NCBI RefSeq assembly: GCF_030272615.1
Contig: NC_081406.1
Location: 115,043,783 to 115,103,782, forward strand
Direction: 5' to 3'
Source of the DNA: Cryptomeria japonica
Lineage: Eukaryota > Streptophyta > Pinopsida > Cupressales > Cupressaceae
Length of the DNA: 60,000 nucleotides
Shown here: one piece after another, positions 47,901 through 59,096 of the stretch
Numbering within the stretch: the stretch's first letter is position 1
Layout of the letters: each line of letters opens with the position of its first letter
The notes under the pieces: model-generated
Told to the model about the DNA's origin: nothing
The model's input: the letters and a program-made list of their open reading frames with translations, nothing else
Database searches by the model: none
Position numbers and translations under genes: made by a program

Positions 47901-49062
47901 ATATTGAGCAACTGGATGGGTTTGCCTTATCAGAAGATAGTAACATGGTGTGTAGATTACACAAAGCCCTATATGGATTGAAACAAGCACCTAGGGAATG
48001 GTATGAATGGTTACAATTTCACCTTGTAAAGATAGGATTTCAGAGAACAAGTGAGGATAGAAACATCTACCTAAAATCTGAAGGTGATCAGATTCCGATC
48101 TGTGAAGTATTTGTAGATGACATAATCTTTGGAGGAGATGATAAAATGAGTCATTCTTTTCCAGATGAAATGAAGAAAGAGTTTGAGATGTCTCTGATTG
48201 GAGAGATAAAGTTCTTCATTGGTTTAGATTCATGAAATGAAAGAGGGTATCTTTATTACCCAGTCCAAGTATGTCAAAGAGGTATTGAAGACCTTTGGCA
48301 TGGAGGAGAGCAAACCGGTTGGTACACCGATGGTGACCGAATGTAAACTGACTAAGGAAGATGATTCAACATTGGTGAATGAGAAGGAGTGTCAGTCAAT
48401 GATTGGTAAGCTACACTATGTGGTGCACAACAGACCATATATTACTCATGCAGTGGGCATAGTAGCTCTTTTTTAGAAAAGTCCAAGAGAATCCCACTTG
48501 GTAGTTATCAAGCGAATTCTTAGATATCTGAAAGGAACAGTTGACTATGGATTGTGGTATCCATATAATGGCGACTTTAATCTCAAAGTATATACCAATG
48601 TCGATTGGGCAGGTAGTGTAGATGACTGAAAGAGCACAACAAGTGGAGCATTCTTTCTTGGTGGAAGACTAGTCTCCTAGACAAGCAAGAAGCAGAGTTG
48701 TACTTCTCAGTCTACAATTGAAGGAGAATATGTGGCAGCATTTATGAACTACACTTGACCAATATGGATGAAACATGTATTGGAAGGTTTCAAAGTACCT
48801 ATATTTAAACTAGTGAGTATATTTTGTGACAATACTATTGCAATAAATATTTCCAAGAATCCGGTATTGCATGCTAGAACTAAGCACATTAAGCTCAAGT
48901 ATCATTTCTTGAGAGAGAGGGTTCAAAATAAGGAGGTTGTACTAGAACATGTTTCCAGTAAGGAGTAGCTAGCAGATATATTCACTAAACCCTTACTGAA
49001 GATTGCATTTACCTATTTGAGAGGTGAATTAGGGGTTCTGCCCCTTCATGAAGTTAACTAAA
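44988..49062 (+). pseudogene. Element D copia gag-pol with stops and two frameshifts
   Basis: ATG 44988 starts GAG (KFKIWKDIMKIYIKSLG). A knuckle remnant reads YFSCNKIGHIAVNY, having lost both terminal Cys ligands. The protease is WIIDSGCSHHM (about 46021). The integrase finger (HRRLCHINFDN, CRECQLGN), TDQGGEF and PQQNGIAGRSN follow, with the usual Glu of the last box changed to Gly. RT includes [19 protein letters not shown] and FVDDIIFGGDD (about 48109), then RNase H with TKHIKLKYHFLRE. Frame 0 changes to frame 2 near 47270 and back near 48236. Stops include TAG 45138, TAA 45267, TAG 46323, TAG 46680 (Trp expected) and TGA 47804 (Arg expected). It is inactive. Confidence 0.9.
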
Positions 49063-49340
49063 GTTGTGTGCTCCACATCAGTCAAGTACTATAGTGTCAA
49101 ATATTTTAGGATTGATGTGTTGAAGGATTCTACTCCATAGGGGGAGCAACATAGTGGAGAATGGAAGCTTGTGCCTCCACTTTGGCATTGTTGTCAAAGG
49201 GGGAGAATATATCTGATGTATGGGGAGAAGATATCTAATGTATGGGGAGAAGATATCTAATGATGCAAAATACACTGGTCTATGATGTTTACAGTTGTAA
49301 TGCTACACTGAGTATTGCCATCAATGCCAAAGGGGGAGAT

Positions 49341-50725
49341 TGTTGGCATATGATGAACCGACATTTTTATATGATGATAATGTATGTTGTCATTGATGTT
49401 AATAAGTGCATGAGAATCGGTATGAAGAGGTGCAGTGAACCAGTGTCTAAGTTTCACTAACTATGATTGCCAGTTGGTAGTCTCAGCTCTAGGGTTTCTA
49501 GTTCGGCAATCTCACTTGTGCGATGCAACCGATGACATTCTATGATGAGTTAGATAAGAGATGAAGATGAGATTGTGATGCCACATCAGCCTTGTGCATG
49601 TGAAGGATTTCCTTGAGGATCTTGCATGTGAAGATCGACTACATTAAATATCTACCTCAGGAATGAACATTCTTCTTAGTGGTATGAGAAGAAAGCATGA
49701 TGAGTTCCTGATTTCTATGTCCAGTGAAGAATGGACAATGTAGATTTTCTTGTGATCTATTTGAAATTATATTTCTCTATGCAAAGTGTTTGGATGGTCA
49801 GGATTGGACCGCTTATATTGTAAACCCAAAATGCTTAGGGTTGAGGGTTTATGTTACTGACCTAATTGTTGTCTATAAGGTTGATGATGTTTGTTATTGT
49901 AAGTTGTTGGCAAATGTTGTGTGTGTATCCGAGTGATGAGATACTTGCCAGACCAGTAAGACAAAATTGTAGAGTAGAGGAACTGAAAAGGATCTGCCTT
50001 AGCATATAGTGTTGTTATTAGATAAAAGCTTTACCCGTTGTCTTCTAACTATTTCAACAGAAGGAAAATCCCTTTGTTGGGTAGCTTTAATAGGCTTACT
50101 GTAAATCCTCTAACAAGGTGACTCAAGTTCATTGAGTTCTTTAAATACTCTAGCAAGGTAACCTTTAATAGGGTTTCAACCCTTAATATGGTATATAGCC
50201 ATCCCTTAAAAGGGTGATCTTTAACAGGATTGGTTCCTAGAAGAAATTTATTATAAAGTCTTTAACTGGAATAGGCTCCTAATAGAGTGAGCTTCAAAAG
50301 AGTTCAAAAAAAAGCTTGTGGGTATTCATCCCCACTGTGGTTTTTCCCATTTGTGTTTCCACATGAAAAATCTGTGTGTCATGAGTTGTGCATTTTTTTT
50401 ATGTGATGATTAAGTATTCTTTGTTTTAAGTGATTATGCATGCAGAGCTAATGGTTATGGTATTGTTGATACACCACATGCATATGTTTATGGGTGAAGT
50501 AGTTATCAAGTATTGAATGAATCTAAAGGGTTCATTTTTACTGGTTTATGTTGTATGAGGTCTTACTATGTTTAACCGTTATTGCCATGGTTAAGTTCAG
50601 TAATGAAGACAACTGGTTAGCATTGTTTTAACTTAATAAGTTGTACAAAAGTTTTTGTATGTATTGATTCACCCCCTCTGCTCTCAGTACCAGTTAGGGT
50701 ATCTGTTGTTCATCATTATTCATCA
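49341..50725 (+). repeat. Element D 3' LTR
   Basis: This is the uninterrupted copy, starting TGTTGGCATATGATGAACC and ending TTATTCATCA. It follows AATGCCAAAGGGGGAGAT. Confidence 0.92.
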
Positions 50726-50730
50726 CTAGG

Positions 50731-52306
50731 TACCTGCTATGGGTTATAAGATTGGGGTAGACACTGCCAAATTATATGTAATCATCTTAGTATCTAAACA
50801 GGTAGACAAAAATGTGAAGAGATTTGGAACTTATAAGGAGGCAAGCTCCAAAATAAAGAGGGAACTCAAGGAGCCTATCATACAAAAGAAAGTAAGGAAA
50901 ATGATTGACACCTTAGATAAGAAGTATGGAGGTGAAACATCTAGTTTCACTGCTTCCATCGATACAAGTGAACAAACAGGGGATAAATCAAGCAAAGATG
51001 GAGAACAAATAGAAGGAAAGAAGAAAATGTCCAAAACAAAACCCAAGGGTGATGCATCTAGCAAACCGACAACATACATGAAAGAAAAGGACTTAGAGAC
51101 TCCTACATCTTCCCAAGGTAAAGGTGGACCAGTAGGAGTCACATATGTAAGAAAGAAAAATAATGGAAGGATAGTTGACACAAAAGCCAAAGAGAAGCTC
51201 AAGAAGGATGAAAAGGAGAGTGATAACTCTGACATCCAATCTAATAAGATAGTAAAAGAAATTAGAACAAGTGGTAGGAATGTAGCTCCAACTATTGATC
51301 AATTGGTCCATGGGATCAAAGAGTATGGAGGTTTACCTGTTGTTGGGAGAAAGTATCCCATCTGCAATGAGGAAGACAAAAGAAAAATTGAAGATGCACT
51401 TATCTGGAACTTACATAAATTCTACAAAATTCCTACTCAACTACATGGAATTATTCCATCAGATTTACAAAATCTCATTGAAGGGAGATGGAAAACAACC
51501 TTAGCAATTGAGAAGGAACACATAATAAAAGCACTCATGGAAGTGTAATATGAATTAGATTATAATCAAGCATCTGTAGTGGTCGAAGCATTCGTACAAT
51601 GTTCTAAAATAAGGAACAGAATAGGGAGAGAGGCTATATGTGATATTAAAAGTGTGCAAGATGAGGGTGTTTCCATATGGAAAGCAATTTTGAGCCAGCA
51701 AAAGGAAGTTGAGGAGGAAATAGAAAAAGAAGTAAAACAACGACAAGATGTAGCTGATCAAGAAAAGGAAAAAAGAAATGACAAGGACACCACCGATAAG
51801 TTTGATGTATTTATAGTTGAAGATATCATAGGGTATGTTGTGTTAGATATTCCTAATATGGCAAAGGATGCAGAGTCGCCGGTTGAACAAAAATCAATTG
51901 TTGAAACTATTGATATTGATAATACACTGACAAAGGGAACCGATCAAAGTAAGAATCCCAGAGAAGATGAAGTCATAATTGAAGAGATTCCTTGTGAGGA
52001 AAGACCTCAAAGGAATCTAAATACTCCCACAATAAATCCTACTGACAACGAACCTCTTTTTCCAGAAAAAGGTGCAAAGGAAGAAACCCCAAAGGTGATA
52101 GATTCATCAATACCATCTGTTGATGAAGCAGAGAAGAAGAAAATAGAGGAGAAGGAAGCAGAAAAGAAGGAAGAAGAGAAGAAGGAAATAGAGGATAAGA
52201 AAAAAGAAAGGAAGGAAATAGGAACAACCGATACCGATCCAGAGGACACCAAGGAACCAAAACAAGACAAGAAGAAAGAGGATTCCTCATCCGGTCAACT
52301 TGAAGG
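50731..52306 (+). pseudogene. Element C ORF2, middle part (Lys/Glu-rich)
   Basis: The reading frame continues from 39281 through the D insertion. It reads MGYKIGVDTAKLYV, a charged linker with many Lys/Ser/Thr residues, then a more globular stretch (GIKEYGGLPVVGRKYP, IWNLHKFYKIPTQLHGIIP). One TAA at 51546 stands where CAA fits. From there the text becomes strongly Glu/Lys-rich (51579-52306), with runs such as EKKKIEEKEAEKKEEEKK, likely a long helix. Solo LTR S enters at GQLEG. The function is unknown and no enzymatic signature is visible. Confidence 0.65.
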
Positions 52307-53555
52307 TGTAGCGTCCTAAAATTGCGACACTTGCAATTTCGACTGCATTTCGGTCTTCACGATGGCGACGCAACACGCAACTTGAATGGAGACCCCGAAA
52401 CTTGCTCACGACACTAAAAACTGCATTTTTCAAGCACCCTGGCCTAAACCTCCTTTGCACCCTGCTGTCCCGGGAGGTGGGACCAGAGCGCCCAGCGCCC
52501 TAGTCCTTCAAGACCATGGCGCCCAGCGCCCTGGTCCCTGGCCCTATTTTGGGCCCGGTCTCCTATGGGGTCTCGGGTCTTTTTGTTTGCAAATTGGAAA
52601 TTATTGTTTCCTGGTCGGCCTAAGGTCGGGAAAATCAGTCTATCAGCCCTAATTGACAAGTATATAAATTACATTTTCCTCTCTCATTTGGGATGGATGG
52701 AAAAAAGGCGAAAGCGACATTCAAGCATTCAAGCATTCAAGCATTCAAGCATTCCTTCAAGCAATTGATCATTCTAAGTCTCCATTCAAGGCTAAGTGTT
52801 GCATTCAAGACAAGGATTCAACCATTGAAGAGGAGATCACTTACTACATGCTACATACAACATACAACATACAACAAACAACAACATCTATACCTTCGCA
52901 CATAAGGATACAAACATCCTTACAACAAGGTATTAGTACTTGTTTTACATTACAATCATTTACATTTACAGCATTTCTCATTTCTTGGTTAATTCCAAAA
53001 CTGGGGTTTGACCTAAAGGCAAACCCCTAATCCCTAACCCCCCAATCGTCTTTGCTTTTCTGTGTGTAGGTTGCAGGTACGCGGCTGAAATTGAAGATCT
53101 AGAATCCTTGTGCAGAGATGAACAGATCCCCCTTTGTTTCGTGGATTTTTCGGAGGACCGTGGCGCCGGGCGCCATCGTCTCAACAACTTTTGCTCAAAT
53201 TTGTAGGACAGCGCCGTATCGACATTTTACTGCTAATTCCAGGTCCGCAGCTTCATACTATATCCCTATCTCAGTTTATAAGCGAATCTTTGTCACTTTC
53301 TATGCATTCCTAGCTTAATTCTTCTATCAACATTCTTTACAAAAGAGGGTAGCCTTGCTTTATTAACCTTTGAAACTCATTTAGCATCCAATCTTGCCTT
53401 GTGTGGGATTGGATCTTGTGGGTTTCAACCCCTCTTTTGAATGTAAAGTCTCTCTCCTAAGTGAAAACCATCAACCCTAGCGACCTCCCTTCTCTCTCCT
53501 CAGAGTTGGAAGAGGGGAGAGTAACTAGGGTTCGATCGCGATTTTCCGCTTTACA
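52307..53555 (+). mobile_element. Element S: solo LTR, probably gypsy, inside C ORF2
   Basis: A single 1249-bp unit starts TGTAGCGTCCTAAAATTGCG and ends CCGCTTTACA. It is flanked by perfect GAAGG copies (52302-52306 and 53556-53560). No second copy, primer site or ORF accompanies it, so the internal region was removed by LTR-LTR recombination. It is clearly GC-richer than its surroundings, with the repeated word GCGCCCAGCGCCCT (about 52490 and 52520) and many CpG sites. A TATATAAAT box lies at 52661-52669. A four-times-repeated CAAGCATT word lies at about 52721-52757. Confidence 0.92.
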
Positions 53556-53560
53556 GAAGG

Positions 53561-54523
53561 TAGTAAGAAAATAGTGGTGGACACTCCTCTGGTGAAAAGG
53601 AAGTTAGATTTAGAAAAGGAAACTGAGAAGAAGAAATCTAAACTCACATCTCAGCCAAATCTGAGGTAGAGGATGAAGAAGAAAAAGAAGAAAAATAGGA
53701 TGAAGAAGAGGAAGACTCAGTAATAGATACCAAAAAGATGACCCCCAAACAGTTAATGAAAGTCTCTAGAAAAATTGAAAATTCAAGCTGAAAAGGCCAA
53801 AGTTAGAGCAAAGAAAAAGAAGGAAAGAATTCTTAATACTGCAAAGACAATTCTATTTGATCTCATTCCTAACATTGCTGCTGATGAGAATGCATCCATC
53901 ATTAATAAATTGGGTACTCTTGTCAAAGAAATTGGTTCAAAGGCAACCAATCTGGAGAAGGTTGCAGCTAGGCAGTATGATACTAAGAGAAGTAAGAAAT
54001 TAATGAAATAAATATTAGTTGACAAAGTTGCTCTCTCTAACAACATTGAAGAGGTGAATTCTATCTTAAAGGAAGTCATCCAATTATTTGTCAAATTATC
54101 AAGCTTCACTAATTTCATCAAAGATCTTGAAGATAAAAGAATACACACTCAAAAGGAAATCCAAGATCTAATAAGTACTTCTGATCCTCTTACAAGCTCT
54201 GCAGTGACCATTAGTGGAAAAGTCAAATAGTTGACTCATGAAATCAACAAGCTGAAAGAGAAACAAGACAAACGAGATCTCAACTTGTTAGGGATATAGT
54301 GTTACCTTGCACCCATCATTGATTTATTGCAAGGGAATGTGAAAGAAGCAGAAAGCCTCATCACTTCACCTGACTGTAAGATAGTATATGATATGGAGGA
54401 TTTTGTCACAAATCTACATGGACAAATCCACACTATGAAATAGGTGAAGCCTACATGGGAATCTTCTTTGGAGGTTGCTAAGGTCAATTTCAGAGACATT
54501 TTTTATTTACTCTCATCTTTATG
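53561..54523 (+). pseudogene. Element C ORF2, C-terminal part
   Basis: The frame resumes in register after S (LEG|SKKIVVDTPLVKRK). After a decayed Lys-rich linker come predicted helices: ILNTAKTILFDLIPNIAADE, then LGTLVKEIGSKATNLEKVAAR (53775-54011), a TAA, and VDKVALSNNIEEVNSIL. It ends with VKVNFRDIFYLLSSL-like text at about 54523. Several internal stops (54009, 54228, 54441) are TAG or TAA where Gln fits. The helical, charged composition suggests a structural or scaffolding protein. Confidence 0.55.
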
Positions 54524-54869
54524 AATTCTTTTGTATGCTATGATTCTTTTATCCTTTGTCATTGTTGCAAAAAGGGGGAGAATAAATGTATACTAGATTG
54601 TACATATGAGGATGAAGGACTATGTGTACAAAGAAAAAGAATGTATATAGTTAGAATACCATTGGTAGAGGCAGAGTAGTATCGGTAGAGACAAAGAAGG
54701 TAGAGAATAGGGGAAGAACCAGAACAGGGGGACAATTACAAGAATTAGCAAGAATAGAGGACTAGCTACATCAAGGGGAGAACCTGAATATAGTAGAAGG
54801 TATTCATTACTCCTCTCATTCTAGTTCAATCCAACCATTTGTTTTTCCACCAATGCCAAAGGGGGAGAT
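54524..54869 (+). other. Element C 3' non-coding region and purine tract
   Basis: It contains AAAAAGGGGGAGAATAAATG at about 54570, then a GA-rich stretch (54640-54790), and ends CAATGCCAAAGGGGGAGAT just before the 3' LTR. This is the same purine-tract sentence seen in B and D. No ORF is visible. Confidence 0.65.
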
Positions 54870-56057
54870 TGTTGGCATCATGGTGAGCATGATGAAGTTT
54901 GAGGTACTTATAAGTTGTCATTGTTGGCAAATACCGGCTCTAATGTCATCACAACCAATCAAAAAAGGGTTATAGTGGATTGGTAGGAAACAGGGGACTA
55001 AAGACCTCCATCGGTGAGAAGAGACTAGTTTATAGGAAGCAACCGGTAGTTGAGCTAAGTGAAGAAGGATCACCAATATAAATGAAGCAACTGGTAGCAG
55101 ATCATAACAGTGATTGATAAGTATGCGAAGTGAAAAGGATAAGAGTGTGTAGTCATCAACATGTTTGACTTGCTAACATTTGGATCTGACAAATTTAGAA
55201 AGAGCTATTTGAAGCCGAAGTTCTTGCTAGAGAACCAGTGAGATTTGTGGCACAAATGGATAGTCCCATCGATATAATCAATGAGATTTGAGGAACGAAT
55301 AGATTGGCACATAGAATGATTTTTGAGTTCAAATTTTGGAGGGAAAGTTCACGCCAAGATTAAATACAACTATATACATGTTTTTCATCTTGATTTTTAT
55401 TATTGTGGGAGTTGTCAGTGAATTGTGATTGAAAATCAGAGTAAGGTGAAGAACGAGCTAAGTGCATAAGAGTTCCTTATTAATCGATGAGGTCATCAAT
55501 GAGCAGAGATAGAAGCAAATATAGAGCATATCTATATGATAGAAAAGTGTCATCATCAGATCAATGATTTGTTTCTCTCTAATAATGGCAGCAGATTAAA
55601 TCCCTTAACAGGGTGAACCTTAACCGGTTCTGTTTGTAAAATCCCCTAGCAGGGTCACTCCATGATGGAAGTGTAAAATCCTTTTGTAAGGTGAATCCTA
55701 ACAGATTCTAAGGTATTATTAACAACATACCAGTCATCTTTAATAGGGTGATGCTCTCAGAAGGAACATGATTGCAAGCTCTTAATTGGGCACTATGTTT
55801 ATTGCAGTAAAAGAGATTGTGGGTTATCCCCACAATGGTTTTCTCCCTCTAATCGAGGGTTTCCACATATAATTGCTGATGTTATGTGATATTTATTTGA
55901 TGCATGCAAATCTCTTTCCTTCAATGTTATTTCTTTCATAATTAATGCAATGTTTTAAGTTAAAAAGGTATTTGTAGACCAATCAATTTGGAATATTATT
56001 GCTTATAAATTGTTTTTACTGATTCACCCCCCTCTCAGTCACCGGTTAATACCAACA
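54870..56057 (+). repeat. Element C 3' LTR
   Basis: It starts TGTTGGCATCATGGTGAG directly after AAAGGGGGAGAT and ends ACCAACA next to the CATAT duplication. Its end carries GATTCACCCCCCTCTCAGTC. Confidence 0.92.
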
Positions 56058-56062
56058 CATAT

Positions 56063-56492
56063 ATCAATGATAGCCACAAGAGGAACACTAGGATATGCTA
56101 CTCCAGAGGTGTGGAGTAAAAATTTGGGAGTTGTAATGGACAAATCATATGCTTATAGTTTTGGAATGGTATTATTGGAGATTGTTGGAGGAAGAAAGAA
56201 TATTGATGTGTAGGTAAGCCAGTCTAGTCAATTGTATTTTTTAGAGTGGGAATTCAAGTTGACGGAGAATGGGTAGTTGGAAAGGGGATTGAGATGAATT
56301 GGAAAAGCAAAAACTGAATGTGAAGAAAAGGAGAAAGCAATAAGACTTGCCAAAATAGGACTGTGGTGTATTCAATACGATTCAAGAGATCAATTGAGCA
56401 TGAGCAGAGTGCTTCAAATGTTTGAAGGAAATGGTGATGATGTAAGCAATCCTCCCCTTCCTTTCAATTCATCATTAGGGATGGACCTTTGA
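56063..56492 (+). pseudogene. LRK10-like kinase relic: activation loop end to C-terminus
   Basis: The text continues from 35321: ISMIATRGTLGYATPEVWS (ATPE is the APE-type motif), DKSYAYSFGMVLLEIVGGRKNIDV (helix F; the usual Asp-Val has become Ala-Tyr). A TAG at 56211 follows, then LYFLEWEFKLTENG, TAG, IRLAKIGLWCIQYDSRDQLSMSRVLQM and SNPPLPFNSS, ending in TGA 56490-56492. These are the last subdomains of a plant receptor kinase, so the relic is represented to its natural end. The length and motifs fit the LRK10-like class with its short tail. Confidence 0.88.
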
Positions 56493-56587
56493 TACATTCA
56501 AGTGAATATTCTTTAGTGTAAACAACCAAAGGAATCTCTTCGAAACTCATTATTCTAGTCATTGGCATTATTAAGGATGAAGAACAT

Positions 56588-57514
56588 AGTTGGACACTGA
56601 GAGGGGGGTGAATCAATGTATTTTAATATTTTAACTATATGTTCAAATATTTAAATTGCATAATAATTAAAGACATACAAACATACACAAATCAAACCAC
56701 AACACCAGCTTTACAAGGAAAACCCAATGTGGGAAAAACCTCGGTGAGAATAGTTGTTGGAGTCTACTGCTTCAATCTAGCCTCACAGTAAATAATAGAT
56801 TATAAAGTTTAGGGCACCAACCCAAGGAGCACCAACTTCTGAACTTTAGGGCTCCAATATAAGTAGCACCAACCCCTAATTTTATGAGAACCTACTCAAA
56901 GGAGCATGTACCCCTACTCTGAGCACCCACTTTGAGATTTACAATGATTATCAAAATTTTACAATGCAGTTATAAAGAATTATTACAAATGTGTTTTGTA
57001 ACACTTACAAATTTCTCATATTTTGAGAATGAATTTCTCTACCTATAAAAGTTCTTCCTCTGGTTCTTCTTCTTCCTTTGTCTAGTTGTCTTCTTCTTTT
57101 TGCTACATATTCACCTTACAGAACACTATATTCTTGCTTTGTGCTTACTTTCTCCACTTCTTTATATTTATCTATTTTCTCTCAATAGCAACATTACACT
57201 CAGCTCGACACACTTTTTTATTCATTCGACTTGTTGAGATATTTCTATTTCCACCTCTATCTCTATCCCAGTGACCACACCTACCAGCATCGAATCACAC
57301 ATACAATCATGTACAATCATCTCTGCATAGAGGAAAGTTTTTTCCTCCAAATCTGCAATTTAAAATTAATTCATTTTTCTCTCTGGGATTCGATCTGTAG
57401 TAGATTGGATTGTTTTTCTTGGATCGACCATTTTCTTTAAATGACTCTTCTCTAATTTTTTGAAAGTTCTTTTTACTAGGTTGCTATATTTAGCAAGCTC
57501 AATCTGTCCAACAA
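56588..57514 (-). repeat. Minus-strand copia-type LTR relic
   Basis: The complement of GATTCACCCCCCTCTCAGTG lies at 56598-56617, and the complement of the GGTTTTTCCC...GGGTTTTCC module lies at about 56715-56748. Both have the spacing seen near the 3' ends of the LTRs of C, D and F, but inverted. Candidate ends are TAGTTGGAC (56588) and GTCCAACA (57514). I could not match target duplications, so the limits are provisional. There is no partner LTR in the window; it is either a solo LTR or the edge of a broken element. Confidence 0.5.
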
Positions 57515-57868
57515 ATTTGATTCTTGCTTTGTCAATCACCTCGAGCCCTTCAACCATCTACAACTTGGTCGCCATTAATGTGTTTTTTGTCTTCTGTCAA
57601 TAGACTACAAATATCAACCACTACCACACTTAGATTCATTGTCACCGACTTTTGTATATCAAATATTCTTATCAAAAAGCCAGGGAGTCATAAGTCTCCA
57701 TTTTCTTCATCAAATTACTTGAGTCAAGGTTGGTCAACCTCCACATAAAACTTTTTGACTATCGACATGCACAACTATCATCAAAAGTCTTCTTTATCGA
57801 CATCCAAGTCACTAGGTTAGCCTTGGTCAGCTGCCACATGGACAATCTGTTTGCATTTTTGATGTTTA
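57515..57868. other. Unassigned spacer
   Basis: No recognisable gene is present. A short minus-strand open frame (57557-57366) with Lys-rich text (KARIKFVGQIELAKYS) crosses into the LTR relic. It might be a fragment of an element protein, but there is too little to assign. Confidence 0.3.
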
Positions 57869-59046
57869 TGTTGTGATTGTCATTGATGGACACACACTTG
57901 TATTGAGATCCCCTTTATATGTATGAGTTCATGCTCAACCGGTATTTGTTCCAACCGGTATGTTGTACTCTAGTCTTTTGACTAGTGGTGATTTTGCAGA
58001 ATGTGTTTCCCAGTCTGAAGTGGCATGTCAACCCCAAGTGGTTCACAGATCACAAGTGGTACGAGGAAGCAAAGCGGCACAACACATTCTTACCAGTCTT
58101 CATTTTTGTCAAACTGGCAACCGGCATTTTTGTCAAACTGACAACTGGCATTTTGTATGAACTGATAACACTCTGTGATGAGTTACCAACCGGCATTTTG
58201 TGATGAGTTACCAATCCACCAATTGTTTGACAGTGCCGACACATTGACGGTGATTCTTGTGTCGTGTTACTGAGTATGTCTAGATTCACTGAACCGAGGA
58301 AATTGTAATGGAATCCTATTGGACTGACATGAAATTAGATTCCTTTAAAAGGACATCATGTCTAGGGTTTTTAGGTGGTTGAAGGAGCTGCGAATAGGGT
58401 TTATGTTGAGCTAGGGTTTAAGGCGGAAGAGTAGAGCGATCTTATTAGAGAAGATCGAGTTGTAATTGAGAGTGAGACAGAGAAGATTGAAGTAATGCTA
58501 GAATGCATTAGCTGTGAACAATACTGGATCTAACCAAGCAGTTTGTGCTAGTAGATAGATCAAACACTTGTTGATTACTCACATCTTTGACAAGTTTGTA
58601 GCCCTTAACTGGGTAGGCCTCAAAGCCTTTGTAAAATCCTCTAACAAGGTGGTTCACACATGTGAATCCAAAATCCTCTAACAAGGTAGTCTTTAATCGA
58701 ACTTATCTCCTAACAGAGATTGAGATTCCTAATAGGATCTATTCTGGTGAAGAACATTGTAAGACCTTAACCGGTCTAACCTTAACCGGTCTGGTTTCTA
58801 TTCTGCAAATAGTGACTTGTGAGTTCCATCTCACCATAGTTTTTCCCAGCTGGGTTTCCACATCAAATATCTTGTGTTATGGTTGTATTGCTTTTGTGGG
58901 TGAATGGTTTATTCGCATTTTGGTTTGTATGTGTGATAACCGGTTTGATTGTCAGACTGCTTTACTGGTTTATCTCTAGACTATGTAAGTGTTTTAGTGC
59001 AAGGTGTTTTGGCATACTAATTCACCCCCCCTCTTAGTATTCATCA
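57869..59046 (+). repeat. Element F 5' LTR (probable)
   Basis: It is about 1178 bp, close to the 1188 bp of C's 3' LTR. Shared modules are AAATCCTCTAACAAGGTGG (58671 region; compare C and D), the TTTTTCCC...GGGTTTCCACAT pair and the final CACCCCCCCTC. The rest is different. Confidence 0.7.
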
Positions 59047-59096
59047 ATTGGTATTAGAGCCAACCTTTCTATAAGTTTAACCACTTGGAAAGAGAT

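Larger units (their letters stand above)
39282..50725 (+). mobile_element. Element D: Ty1/copia LTR retrotransposon nested in C
   Basis: D is 11,444 bp (7.2 kb without E) between perfect CTAGG copies (39277-39281 and 50726-50730). The LTRs are 39282-44916 (interrupted by E, about 1.41 kb net) and 49341-50725 (1385 bp), TGTTGGCATATG...TTATTCATCA. The primer site ATTGGTATCAGAGC starts at 44917 and AAAGGGGGAGAT precedes the 3' LTR. Gag-pol is related to that of B and is broken by stops and two frameshifts. Confidence 0.93.
35322..56057 (+). mobile_element. Element C: LTR element with coiled-coil/multi-knuckle ORF1 and unknown ORF2
   Basis: C interrupts the kinase activation segment between perfect CATAT copies (35317-35321 and 56058-56062). 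It spans 20.7 kb, about 8.0 kb once D and solo LTR S are removed. The LTRs are 35322 to about 36462 and 54870-56057 (1188 bp), TGTTGGCATC...ACCAACA. The 5' copy lacks a segment of about 45 bp. A purine tract AAAGGGGGAGAT precedes the 3' LTR. The primer site is poorly preserved (GTATCAGAAG at 36463). Inside are two unusual ORFs and no integrase, RT or RNase H; those seen belong to nested D. It was probably mobilised in trans. Confidence 0.9.

Noticed and set aside
52020-52290. Hydrophobic minus-strand frames (Phe/Ser-rich, membrane-like)
   Set aside because: They are antisense to the Glu/Lys-rich ORF2 of element C, which produces Phe/Ser/Leu text on the other strand.
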